Shown: piece by piece, positions 34,241 through 44,200 of the stretch
Numbering within the stretch: position 1 is the first letter of the stretch
Layout of the letters: each line of letters begins with the position of its first letter
Made by a program: the position numbers and the translations under genes
Assembly (NCBI GenBank): GCA_005798825.1
Contig: SYIL01000015.1
Span: 1 to 64,000 of the forward strand
DNA: 64,000 nt
Source: Bacteroidota bacterium
GTDB taxonomy: Bacteria; Bacteroidota; Bacteroidia; NS11-12g; UBA955
Direction: 5' to 3'
The notes under the pieces: model-generated
Database searches by the model: none
Told to the model about the DNA's origin: nothing
Seen by the model: only the letters and a program-made list of their open reading frames with translations

Positions 34241-36412
34241 ATGAAAAAACATATCATCAGTATTTTACTTGCATTTTCTTTGCTGTTTCAACTCAAGGCC
34301 GACGAAGGCATGTGGCCACTAACGCTCTTGCAAAAAATCCAAGATCCTATGCAAGCGCGGGGCTTAAAATTGTCTGTTGATGATATATATGCAATAAACC
34401 ACGCTTCCATGAAGGATGCCATCGTGCGTCTGATGACAAAACAAGGTAGAATGTTTTGCACGGGTGAAATCATTAGTAAAGAAGGGTTAATGCTCACAAA
34501 TCACCATTGCGGATATGGAAGTATTCAAGAACTTTCATCCACAACCGACAACATTTTAAAAAATGGATTTTGGGCAGCAAATCACGAAACCGAACGACGC
34601 GCCAATTTTAATATTGGATTATTGCGGAAGATTCAAGACGTAGGTGATTTGGTTATGAACGGAATCAGCATCAACCAAAATGAGGCCACCCGATCCAAAG
34701 CAATTATGAGCCAAATTAATAAAACCAAAGAGGCCCTTATTGCTGGCTTGGGCGAAGAAAGAAATAATTATGTAGTGGAAATTTCCTCCTTCTATAACGG
34801 AAATCAATACATGGCCATGTTTTATGAGGTATACCGAGATATTCGTTTGGTGGGGGTGCCACCAGAAAGTGTTGGAAAATTTGGTGGCGAAACAGACAAC
34901 TGGAGGTGGCCGCGCCACACCTGCGATTTTAGCATGTTTCGCATCTACGCAAATGCTTCCAATAAACCAGCAGATTTTACGCCAACCAATAAACCTTTTG
35001 CCCCAGAACACCACTTGCCCATCAGTTTGTCGGGTATGAAAACAGGTGATTATGCAATGATTATGGGCTATCCTGGCCGAACTACAAGGTATACTTATAG
35101 TGAAGGAATTAAATACCTTGGGAACAAGGAACGACCCATGCGGGTTCAATTAAGAAGAGATATTATGGACGTGTATGAGAAATACATGAAAACAAACGAA
35201 GGAACCCGTCTTATGTATTCTGACCGATTGGCTGGCATTGGCAACTACTGGAATAAATTCAATGGGGAAGCCCACGATTTGGCAAAAACAGGTGGGTTAT
35301 ACGATACACGAAAAGCAGCTGAACTAAAATTTGAACAATGGGTTCGCGATAACAAAAAAGATTCTGTTTATGGCGATGTAACTTCACTATACGACGAGGC
35401 ATACCGCGCATTGAATAACTATGGCTTATACCCTGTCTACTTTCAAGATGGAATCAGCAATAGCCAAGCCATGACATTTGCATTGGGTGCTAAAGGATTG
35501 GCTGACGCCTTAAAACTCAATGCCAAAGACACAGCCATTGCAAAAAGTATGCTCAGAAACAATGAAGAATCTTTCAAAGACTTTGATGCCATTATAGAAG
35601 AAGAAGTTTTGGCAGTGATCTTAAAACACCTATACGAAGACTTAGATCCCACTATGCTTCCGGCTGAGCTTACTGCATTAATAACAAAGCACCACCGCAA
35701 CTTTAAAGAAGCAGCAAAATTCCTATTTGCAAAGTCTTTGTTCACCAATAAAGCCCGATTGGCAAAGTTTTTGGCTGCCCCAACTGCCAAAAAAATTGAA
35801 AATGACCTATTGTACAAAATTACCGTGGGATATCTAACAAAATTACGTGTTGATATGAAACCAATATATGACGGTATCAATAGCAACTTAGAGCGCGCAA
35901 ACCGACTATTTTTATCTGCGCAATTAGAAATGTTGCCTCCAGAAACTGCATTCGCTCCAGATGCAAATGGTACAATGCGTTTGAGTTATGGAACCATCAA
36001 GCCCTATAATGCTAGGGATGCTGTTTTCTATACCGACTTCACAACTGCCAAGGGTGTATTGGAAAAATTTAAACCCAGTGATTTTGAATTTGATGCCCCT
36101 GATCGTTTGATTTCATTGATTCGAAACAAAGACTATGGACAATATGCAGATACAGATGGTGAATTGCATACCTGCTTTCTTTCGGATAACGATATAACTG
36201 GTGGCAATAGTGGCAGCCCTGTTATCAATGCCAATGGCGCATTAATTGGAACTGCTTTCGATGGCAATTGGGAAGCCATTAGCTCTGATTTTGCCTTTTT
36301 ACCCGAGGTACAAAGAACCATTAGTCTAGATGTTCGTTATACCCTTTTCATCGTTGACAAATTGGGTGGCGCAAAACATCTCATTGACGAAATGACACTT
36401 GTTCACGATTAA
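34241..36412 (+). CDS. S46 family dipeptidyl-peptidase (DPP7/DPP11 type)
   Basis: A 723-residue exported serine peptidase. A signal peptide (about 1-20) is followed by the mature start DEGMWPL, typical of the family. The catalytic His is in LTNHHCGYGS (H89) and the Ser in GGNSGSPV (S657). These enzymes release dipeptides from peptide N-termini in the periplasm and feed amino-acid use. The S1 specificity position, 18 residues after the Ser, is Gly (in AFDGN), which in characterised enzymes goes with DPP7 (hydrophobic P1) rather than the Arg of DPP11 (acidic P1). It stands 36 bp after pyrE and converges on comM. Confidence 0.93.
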   Translation: MKKHIISILLAFSLLFQLKADEGMWPLTLLQKIQDPMQARGLKLSVDDIYAINHASMKDAIVRLMTKQGRMFCTGEIISKEGLMLTNHHCGYGSIQELSSTTDNILKNGFWAANHETERRANFNIGLLRKIQDVGDLVMNGISINQNEATRSKAIMSQINKTKEALIAGLGEERNNYVVEISSFYNGNQYMAMFYEVYRDIRLVGVPPESVGKFGGETDNWRWPRHTCDFSMFRIYANASNKPADFTPTNKPFAPEHHLPISLSGMKTGDYAMIMGYPGRTTRYTYSEGIKYLGNKERPMRVQLRRDIMDVYEKYMKTNEGTRLMYSDRLAGIGNYWNKFNGEAHDLAKTGGLYDTRKAAELKFEQWVRDNKKDSVYGDVTSLYDEAYRALNNYGLYPVYFQDGISNSQAMTFALGAKGLADALKLNAKDTAIAKSMLRNNEESFKDFDAIIEEEVLAVILKHLYEDLDPTMLPAELTALITKHHRNFKEAAKFLFAKSLFTNKARLAKFLAAPTAKKIENDLLYKITVGYLTKLRVDMKPIYDGINSNLERANRLFLSAQLEMLPPETAFAPDANGTMRLSYGTIKPYNARDAVFYTDFTTAKGVLEKFKPSDFEFDAPDRLISLIRNKDYGQYADTDGELHTCFLSDNDITGGNSGSPVINANGALIGTAFDGNWEAISSDFAFLPEVQRTISLDVRYTLFIVDKLGGAKHLIDEMTLVHD

Positions 36413-36450
36413 TCTTCTATTGACTGGCCCTTGATTTACATTGGGCAATC

Positions 36451-38010
36451 TTATTTACCCCAGGCAGCCCTATCCAAACTGCGGTAATGAATGGCCTCGG
36501 CCAGGTGTTCAATGGCAATATCTTCACTATCTGCTAAATCTGCAATGGTCCTGCTAAGCTTCAAAATACGATCATACGCCCTTGCACTTAAACTCAATTT
36601 TTGCATAGCAGCTTTTAAAAGAACGTGGCCCGATTTGGGTAAAAGACAAATTTCGTGGACACGGTTATTGGGCAATTGGGCATTGCAATGAATTCCATTA
36701 AGCTCCCATAAAATGTAACGCGCCTCCTGAATTTTTCTTGCTTTTACAACACGATTGCGAATTACAGAACTTTTCTCTCCTGAATTAATCCGATTAATAA
36801 TATCATCATACCCAACTGGACTTACCTCCACATGGATATCAATGCGATCTAATAAGGGGCCGCTGATCTTCGAAAGGTATTTGGAAACAGAACCAGGGGC
36901 ACAGCAACATTCACGCTCTGGATGATTGTAATATCCACAAGGACAAGGATTCATACTTGCTAAGAGCATAAAGTTGGCTGGATATTCAACCGTTTGCTTT
37001 GCACGAGATATTACTATCTGTCGATTCTCCAATGGCTGACGCATTGCCTCCAACACCGAACGATGAAATTCCGGTAATTCGTCTAAAAATAAAACTCCAT
37101 TGTGCGCCAGAGATATTTCCCCCGGCTGCGGATTGGCTCCTCCACCAACAAGGGCTATATCAGATATGGTATGATGTGGCGAACGAAAAACCCTGCGTGA
37201 AATAAACGATGCTTGGACACCCAGCTTTCCGGCTACAGAATGAATTTTGGCTGTTTCCAATGCCTCATACAAACCCATTGGCGGAAGAATAGAAGGGGTC
37301 CGTTTAGCCAGCATCGTTTTGCCTGAACCTGGCGGTCCAATCAAAATTGTATTATGCCCTCCTGCACAAGCAATTTCCAGCGCTCTTTTAACACCTTCTT
37401 GACCCTGAACATCTGCAAAATCTACATCAAAGTCATCGTCTGTTATCACGAATTCTGCACTTGTATTTATCTCGACTCGTTCTAACTCACCACGTCCCGC
37501 TAAAAATGAAGCTACCTCTAATAAAGTAGAGGCTCCATAAACAATTAATTCGTTTACAATCGCTGCTTCCCGAACATTACTCTTTGGCAAAATAATCCCC
37601 TTAAACCCTTCTTTTTTGGCTTGGATTGCTATAGGCAAAGCCCCGCGAATTGGAAGAATTTTTCCATCTAATCCCAACTCACCCATTATTATAAACTCTT
37701 TCAATTTGCGTTCAGAGATTTGAAAACTCATGGCCAACATGGCCAATGCCATTGGTAAATCGTACCCAGTTCCCTCCTTTCGCATGTCGGCTGGGGATAA
37801 ATTAATGATTTGTTTTTGCCTGATAGGCTCAAATCCTGAGTTCTTTATTGCGGCCTCACAACGAAACAGACTCTCCCTCACTGAGTGATCTGGTAATCCA
37901 ATAACATAGGTTAAGCCACCCTCCCCGGTTAAAGACATAGTGCTTGCCTCTACCGTAATTGTTGTTGCCTCAACACCCTGCAGCGCCGATGCATATCCTT
38001 TCACTACCAT
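36451..38010 (-). CDS. comM: YifB/ComM family Mg-chelatase-like AAA ATPase
   Basis: A 519-residue protein. The N-terminal Lon-protease-like domain (1-180, including DLPMALAMLAMS and IMGELGLDG) is followed by a central AAA+ module with Walker A GPPGSGKTMLAKR, Walker B LFLDELPEF and a cysteine cluster (CPCGYYNHPERECCC), and a C-terminal Mg-chelatase domain (RAYDRILKLSRTIADL). ComM is a hexameric helicase that helps branch migration during natural transformation; orthologues are also found in non-competent bacteria. Length and order are standard. Nothing else competence-related lies nearby. Confidence 0.94.
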   Translation of the reverse strand: MVVKGYASALQGVEATTITVEASTMSLTGEGGLTYVIGLPDHSVRESLFRCEAAIKNSGFEPIRQKQIINLSPADMRKEGTGYDLPMALAMLAMSFQISERKLKEFIIMGELGLDGKILPIRGALPIAIQAKKEGFKGIILPKSNVREAAIVNELIVYGASTLLEVASFLAGRGELERVEINTSAEFVITDDDFDVDFADVQGQEGVKRALEIACAGGHNTILIGPPGSGKTMLAKRTPSILPPMGLYEALETAKIHSVAGKLGVQASFISRRVFRSPHHTISDIALVGGGANPQPGEISLAHNGVLFLDELPEFHRSVLEAMRQPLENRQIVISRAKQTVEYPANFMLLASMNPCPCGYYNHPERECCCAPGSVSKYLSKISGPLLDRIDIHVEVSPVGYDDIINRINSGEKSSVIRNRVVKARKIQEARYILWELNGIHCNAQLPNNRVHEICLLPKSGHVLLKAAMQKLSLSARAYDRILKLSRTIADLADSEDIAIEHLAEAIHYRSLDRAAWGK

Positions 38011-38108
38011 ACCTGTTTTTTTTATTACCTCAACCTAAATATATTGAGAACTCTCCTGTTTCCTTACTCTCTTCAATCTGGTTTTACACTGCTTATTCAA
38101 CCTAAAAC

Positions 38109-38609
38109 TTACAATATAAGGGGCCCTTTTTGTATTTTCACCCCCACGTCCTGAATACCTGATAACGATTCCTCCCGCATATTTTGCACTATCGAAATCT
38201 GATAGACACCAGCTTTCAATTTTATCTTGGGTATAATGGGCTTTTCATATGCAATTAAATTTGACATACCAACACCAAGCCACCTACCTGTTTGGTCAGC
38301 AATTTCTATCGAAAATTGTTCTTTTTGATTCCAACCATTGCCTTCTATGGTATAAATCATCCAAATATTGCTGTAAGCATACTTTCCCGTAATGCGCAAT
38401 CCCGTCGAAATTGTGTAAAAACAAGTTGTATCGTCTATTGTGAATGTGAATTTCTTGCCATCCTTCCAATTCCATGCACCATTTTCGATGGCCTGAAAAT
38501 CTTCTGCAATCAAATCCTCAGGAACGGAGCAAGACGGAATAAACACAATAAAAATAAGCAGCAATACACCACATTTTTGCAATAGCGTCGACTTTATAGG
38601 TTGTTTCAT
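38109..38609 (-). CDS. gldH: Gliding motility lipoprotein GldH
   Basis: A 166-residue lipoprotein with signal and lipobox (LLLIFIVFIPSC, Cys-27) and the beta-rich GldH body: NGAWNWKDGKKFTFTI, the Y-S-N-I-W strand (KYAYSNIWMIYTIEG), and GVYQISIVQNMREESLSG. GldH is needed for gliding motility and T9SS function in Flavobacterium; related genes also occur in non-motile Bacteroidota. Its presence fits the T9SS-targeted proteins of this window. The start overlaps the lpxK stop by 4 nt, and the MBL-lpxK-gldH genes form one operon. Confidence 0.85.
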   Translation of the reverse strand: MKQPIKSTLLQKCGVLLLIFIVFIPSCSVPEDLIAEDFQAIENGAWNWKDGKKFTFTIDDTTCFYTISTGLRITGKYAYSNIWMIYTIEGNGWNQKEQFSIEIADQTGRWLGVGMSNLIAYEKPIIPKIKLKAGVYQISIVQNMREESLSGIQDVGVKIQKGPLIL

Positions 38610-39715
38610 TCGTTGTATTTTCGTTGTTTCATTAGTAATGCTTTCACATTTAATTCCGCTCCAAATAAAAATTGCACTTCTGAATACATACTATACAAAG
38701 ATAATTCGGAGTCTTGGTGATCAAGTAGAGGCTTTATTCTGACCAAATCTTTCCTGGTAGTTACAATACAAATCCGTTGATTTTTTTCTGTCAATATTTC
38801 TTGTATTTCTTTACGCCATTGAATAATGTCTGCAACCTTAAATACATAGTGATCTCTATAGATAATGTGTTTGATGACCTGAAAGGATTGTAAACCAACA
38901 AGAACCCTGTGGGGGTCTGCAACCCCTGTTACCAATATAATCTGTGAGCCGGGTTCTATGAAATTCCCCGAGAGGTAATGCCTAGGAACAGAACTTCTAT
39001 AATGCGCAAAATATATATTTTCGGGATTAAACGATTTAGAAGGATTTACAATGGACTGCTTGCGAATATCCGAAAGCAAAGAATGTTTCCATTGCTCTGC
39101 CTTTTCCAATGAAAGATTCGCATCGCAATGGGTGGCAATAATGATGTCGGCATACTGAATCGCAGCGGGAAATTCACGAAGATTGCCTGCAGGTAAAGGC
39201 CAATCCTTGGTAAATGGATTGCTAAAATGTGTTAATACAATATATCCTGTGGCTTCCAATTGAAGATGTTGGAAACCATCGTCCAACAAAACCATATTTA
39301 ATGAAGGCACATCCATGAGCATCTGATTTAGTCCTTTGACCCGGTTTTCACAAACAGCGATATTTATGCCATCGCTTACATTGTAAAACATCTCAAGTGG
39401 CTCATCGCCAACCTGATGAGCAGTACTGCCCTGGTCAACCCATCTAAATCCGCGGGAAGAACGACCATAACCCCGAGATAGAATGCCTATTGACTGGGGT
39501 TTTAGGTTTGGTTCATCTTCTAATAACAATTTGATCACCGCCATTACCATGGGCGTTTTCCCGACACCTCCAACATTGATATTGCCAATCACCCAATTTG
39601 TAACTGCCCCCTTCTTTCGCAGACTTAATATTGAAAAAAAACGCCTGCGTAAGCCTGTAATTATACCCCATAACAATCCCAGGGGCCAAAGCAATATGCA
39701 TCTTATCTTATTCAC
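38606..39715 (-). CDS. lpxK: Tetraacyldisaccharide 4'-kinase
   Basis: A 369-residue inner-membrane-associated kinase that phosphorylates the 4' position of the lipid A precursor to give lipid IVA. The P-loop is GNINVGGVGKTPM (about residues 44-56), preceded by an N-terminal hydrophobic helix (LLWPLGLLWGIITGLRRR) for membrane attachment. Also visible: ILSRGYGR, GDEPLEM and LLDDGFQHLQL, all conserved in LpxK. It begins directly after the MBL gene with no gap and overlaps gldH by 4 nt. Confidence 0.96.
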   Translation of the reverse strand: MNKIRCILLWPLGLLWGIITGLRRRFFSILSLRKKGAVTNWVIGNINVGGVGKTPMVMAVIKLLLEDEPNLKPQSIGILSRGYGRSSRGFRWVDQGSTAHQVGDEPLEMFYNVSDGINIAVCENRVKGLNQMLMDVPSLNMVLLDDGFQHLQLEATGYIVLTHFSNPFTKDWPLPAGNLREFPAAIQYADIIIATHCDANLSLEKAEQWKHSLLSDIRKQSIVNPSKSFNPENIYFAHYRSSVPRHYLSGNFIEPGSQIILVTGVADPHRVLVGLQSFQVIKHIIYRDHYVFKVADIIQWRKEIQEILTEKNQRICIVTTRKDLVRIKPLLDHQDSELSLYSMYSEVQFLFGAELNVKALLMKQRKYNE

Positions 39716-41137
39716 TTATTCCAATTCTACTTCCTGTCCTTTTTCTGGGCTTAGCACCCTGCAATGTCTGATATCTGAAGACAACATTTCCATTTGGGGC
39801 AGACCACCATGTACCAAAAAAATGGTTTTTAAACTACCTGTATTGGATTTAGAAAAATACCCCAGTAACTGATCATGATCTGGGTGGGCACTGAATACAT
39901 CTGTACGCTTAATTGATGCCCGAACTGGTCTGGGTTTGTGGTTAATTTCAACGAAATCCTGTCCCTGAAGCAATCGATCACCCAAAGTTCCAGCCGCACA
40001 GTAACCTGCAATCAAAATAGTATTGTTCGGATGACCTACATTGTTTCTTACATGCATTTGAATTCTGCCTCCTTCTACCATTCCCGCTGCTGAGATAATC
40101 ACACAAGGTTCATCGATTACGCTCAAAATTTCGCTTTCTTTTTCATCCTCAATGACATGCAACAAAGGAAATTCAAATAAATTGCCGTATTTATTGAAAA
40201 ATTCTTGGGCTTCTTGATTCAAAAAATTGAGATTGTGCTGATAGACCTTGGTACTTCGGATAGCCAGTGGGCTATCTGTAAAAACCTTTATTTCTGGAAG
40301 CCTACCTTGACGGTATAATTGATTCAAAGTGAAAATAATGGCTTGTGTTCTCCCAACGCTAAATGCAGGAATTACCAATTTCCCGCCACGATTTACACAC
40401 GTTTCTTTAATTTCGTCAAGCATAATATCTTCTGCGTTGTTAGAAGAAATACTGTGCTTTCTGCCACCATAAGTGCTCTCAGAAACCAAATAATCAAGGC
40501 CTTGCATAGGCAATGGATCTGAAACCAATTTTGAATTCATATTTCCCAAATCACCTGTAAAACCAATTACTTTTTTATTATTTCCTTCCGTTACGGTAAA
40601 CCGAATACTGGCCGCACCAAGAATATGGCCAGATTCATGCAAGCTGATGCCTAATTCTTCATTAAATTGGTATTCCTCTCCGTACTTCAATGAATAAGAC
40701 ATGGCCAACATTTCGGTGATATGACGTTTGTTATACAGTGTTTTTACCTCAGGTGACTGCCCTTTTTTATTTTTTTTACCTGACTGATTCCAGGTAAACC
40801 GTTGCTTTGTTGCCATTTCCATTCTCTGAATATTTAGACTGTCGTGCAATAAAAAATCACTCAATTCAAAAGTCGGCTCAGTGCCAATAATCGTTCCTTG
40901 AAAGCCCTGACGAACCAAATTGGGAATGTTTCCTGAGTGATCAATATGGGCATGGGTCAGTACCAATAAATGCACTGATTTTGGATCAAAGGGAAAATGC
41001 GCATTCCGTTCTTCAAATTCTTTTCGCTTTTCATAATCCAACCCACAATCAATTAAAACCCTTGTCCCGCCTGGCAAATCAAGTAAATGCATACTTCCTG
41101 TAACCTGTCTAGCGGCTCCCCAAAATGTAATTTTCAT
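39716..41137 (-). CDS. MBL-fold beta-CASP RNA-processing exonuclease-like protein
   Basis: A 473-residue cytoplasmic metallo-beta-lactamase-fold hydrolase. The zinc motif LTHAHIDHSGNIP (about residues 58-70) and GFTGDLGN are followed by a beta-CASP region (SESTYGGRKH, IPAFSVGRTQAIIF) and the C-terminal KRTDVFSAHPDHDQL and FLVHGG. It is of the CPSF73-like/YSH1 type, which cleave RNA endo- or exonucleolytically. It leads the operon with lpxK and gldH, without an evident functional link. The start is fixed by a -7 box 4 nt upstream. Confidence 0.9.
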   Translation of the reverse strand: MKITFWGAARQVTGSMHLLDLPGGTRVLIDCGLDYEKRKEFEERNAHFPFDPKSVHLLVLTHAHIDHSGNIPNLVRQGFQGTIIGTEPTFELSDFLLHDSLNIQRMEMATKQRFTWNQSGKKNKKGQSPEVKTLYNKRHITEMLAMSYSLKYGEEYQFNEELGISLHESGHILGAASIRFTVTEGNNKKVIGFTGDLGNMNSKLVSDPLPMQGLDYLVSESTYGGRKHSISSNNAEDIMLDEIKETCVNRGGKLVIPAFSVGRTQAIIFTLNQLYRQGRLPEIKVFTDSPLAIRSTKVYQHNLNFLNQEAQEFFNKYGNLFEFPLLHVIEDEKESEILSVIDEPCVIISAAGMVEGGRIQMHVRNNVGHPNNTILIAGYCAAGTLGDRLLQGQDFVEINHKPRPVRASIKRTDVFSAHPDHDQLLGYFSKSNTGSLKTIFLVHGGLPQMEMLSSDIRHCRVLSPEKGQEVELE

Positions 41138-41141
41138 AGCA

Positions 41142-41149
41142 CAAAATTA
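41142..41149 (-). promoter_or_regulatory. -7 box of the MBL-lpxK-gldH operon
   Basis: The minus strand reads TAATTTTG, exact consensus, then TGCT and the ATG at 41137. Confidence 0.6.
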
Positions 41150-41150
41150 C

Positions 41151-41165
41151 AACCCCGAAAGGGTT
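41151..41165 (-). other. Small hairpin abutting the MBL promoter
   Basis: AACCC-CGAAA-GGGTT forms a 5-bp stem (41151-41165) between the end of the large secreted hydrolase gene and the -7 box of the MBL gene. It may be a weak terminator for the former, or a symmetric operator; there is no proper T tract. Confidence 0.25.
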
Positions 41166-41222
41166 CTATTTTCCTTTCTTATCAACGACATACAAATATG
41201 TTTATACATTTAAAAATCCGAA

Positions 41223-44200
41223 TTAATTCCTGAATATACAGACTTTTTTTCCTTGGGGTTTTCCCTGTTCATCCCACCAACGCAATATGTAAATTCCATC
41301 TGAAAGACCATAATGCCAATCATCAATTTCTATTTTGCGATTATAATACTTGAGCCATTTCCCTTGGATTGAAAAAACATCAAAGTTCATTGGCAATAGA
41401 TTTTCAATGCCATTCATAATGCTAATGGTCCCAATGTCCCCAATTACGCGGTCATCATAAAAGTTGTCTATACCTGACATCTTCAAGCCATTACTCAAGC
41501 TATTATTCGGATTAAAACAAGCCGTAAATATGGTTTTTGAAAGCTTTCCTGCAATATTAACCCCTAAAAATTTACCTCCAACACCATAATAACCCAGATT
41601 TACAAACTTTGCCTGTAGAGAATCAATCGAAAATTTTGCATTTGTTGGTTGCCAATGATTTTCACCGATTGATAATAATTGTCTTGATTTTGACCACATT
41701 GTATTGTTGGTATCAAGATTCAATCCGCCCGCAATTTGAATTTTTGATCCTTGTTTTCCATTAGACAAAATAAAATTATTGTGTCCATTTAGGAATAATC
41801 TCGATTGTTCCAGCAAGATTGCGTATTTGTCTGAATGGGCGAATGTATTGCTACCACTGATAATGGTGTCATGACCCAATAATAGTTTTGAGCCAGCACC
41901 CATTACCAAATTTCCATTGTTTATTTCTATGCCAGTGCCATTATATCCAAAAACACAACACCCAATTGCCAAGAGTCTATCAGAACACTTTATGGCTTTT
42001 GCGTTGCGAAAAAAATCACTACCCCCCACAAAAACACCACTTTTTTTACTGCCCCAAGGTTGAATTGCTATACCCACAGTTTCGCTATTAAAGAAATCTG
42101 TATTAATAACGCTGTCTATTTCCTCCCCCCCACTGAGTTCCAATCCAACAATATTGTTTTTAAATCGAGAATCGCTTACTGTAAAGCCTCCATTATTTAT
42201 AGATAGGGCTGTTCCACAACCGGTGAATAAGAGTTTGTTGAGTTTTATGATTTTGACCGAATCCAGTATGCGTATTCCATTGAACAAATTGACAAAATCG
42301 CTTCTTTCTAAATTAATATTTCCTCTCTCAAACACGATTCCATCAACACCTGTTTTTGCCCATTCAGTTGGTGATACCCTTGAATCTACCATACTCAAAT
42401 AACCAGCCATTCTCCATTCAGAGTGATTGCCCATGTGAATAGACGCGCGTTCTAATACTACCCTATTAATTACATCAATTGTTGTTATTTTTCCTTCAAT
42501 TTGCAATACAGGGGAGGTGTTTTTATCGTTTCCCTTTACCTTTAGTGTCGCATTATCAGCTCCACTAATCGAAAATAATCCATACCCTTTGCCAATATTA
42601 CTCCATTTCATTAAGCCCGTAGAGAATCCTGAATCCGCAATACAATTTATCACAGTATTCGAATCAAGAATGAGTTTGCCTTTGATGTGCAACATTGCTC
42701 CCAAACCATTCAAACGAATATTTACATTTTTCCCCAAATGAATAATAGCGCCCTCTTCAATTATAACAGATGTCCCTTCACCAATAATAAAATTACTGCC
42801 ATCCATCAAATTCAACTCCGCACCACTAGAAACTATTAATTTAGAACATTTGGCTTTTAATTGCAAAAGGCCTCCCTTTTCAATTAACAGTTGCGCTGAT
42901 TTTGTAAGTCGTAGCGTTGTTATTTGTTTTCCCTCACTTCCCGAGCCTATTTCTATTTTTGCTCCGTTTTTTACACAAACGGTAGATGGTGTGCAGGTGC
43001 CTATATAAAAATCACGGTTTTTCAATCTAACAAGTGTAACAGAGTCTTCATTCGATACAGTAGGTGAACCAGACCAATCATTAATTTTAAGAACTCCACC
43101 ATCAAAAACCGTTACATTTTCTAAAAAACGATCGCGCAAGCCTCCAAAAAAAACTGTATTTTTTATTTCTGTTAACCCCGCTCTGGTCAATTGCAGTATC
43201 TGTTGTAACAACCAATGTGTATTGCCAAATTTGGATGAATCAAAAAATACATGGTCTTGATTTTTAGATTGCGAAAAATATGCGTCAAAGGGGGTGGAAT
43301 ACAGTTGTTGCCATCCACTACCAACTTGTGTTTTTAAGGGTAAACGCCAATTTTTTTCACCGTCTTTTATATTTAGCGCACTCCATGTAGGCACAAAACT
43401 TGTTTTTTTACAAAATAATTTGCTTTCAACAAAACTCTGTGCCAATTGACTAAGATCTCCAATTTGAGCCAACCCAGAACTACTTGAACCTGGTAAAAAG
43501 TCATAGCCCAAACTTTTCGAATCGACATACCATGTTTTGTCTTTTTTGATATTTGATTCAAAAACAGCAACGGCTTTTTTAGACTCACGACCGGAGACCA
43601 ATGTAGTTGCATGGCAAAAAAGTTTTGCATCCATCGTTGGGATCAGAAGTGCTGCCAAAACCAGCCATTTAATCCCCGTTTCTTCTGCAAGAGATGTCAA
43701 TTTTTGTTTAAGCCCATCCCTAAACTTAAACTGGGCCATCAAATCGCCTGGAACCAAATCCATACCATCTATTTTGGAATGTACTTTAGACATATCACTG
43801 CCATTGACAATTGCCAATTTATAAGGAATTATAGGAAACAATTGCAGTGATGGGTTGGATAAAAATTGAACATATTGGTTATGAGGTTTGTCGATTTGGG
43901 TGTAATGCATAAAGAGTGTCTGCTTGCTTGCTGGACGATCTAACATACGCACTTTTATGTCCTTTGTTAAGCCTAAAAAGTCGCTAAAATATGACATTGT
44001 AGCCTGTAAAGACATTGGAATATTTGCACCTAAAAACGGCGTATCAAATGCAGTAAAACTGCGAATACACATTGCGTTTGAGTCTGATTCAAGTAACGTT
44101 AAGGCAGTTCTCGCAACAAGACCTCCCATACTTGCTCCCAATACATGTATTTCTTTACCGCACAGTCGATTTGAAATTTTTTTGAGGACTTCCGCAACGA

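Noticed and set aside
36420..36460. Weak GCCC/GGGC hairpin between the S46 peptidase and comM
   Set aside because: Four base pairs with a 12-nt loop and no T tract.
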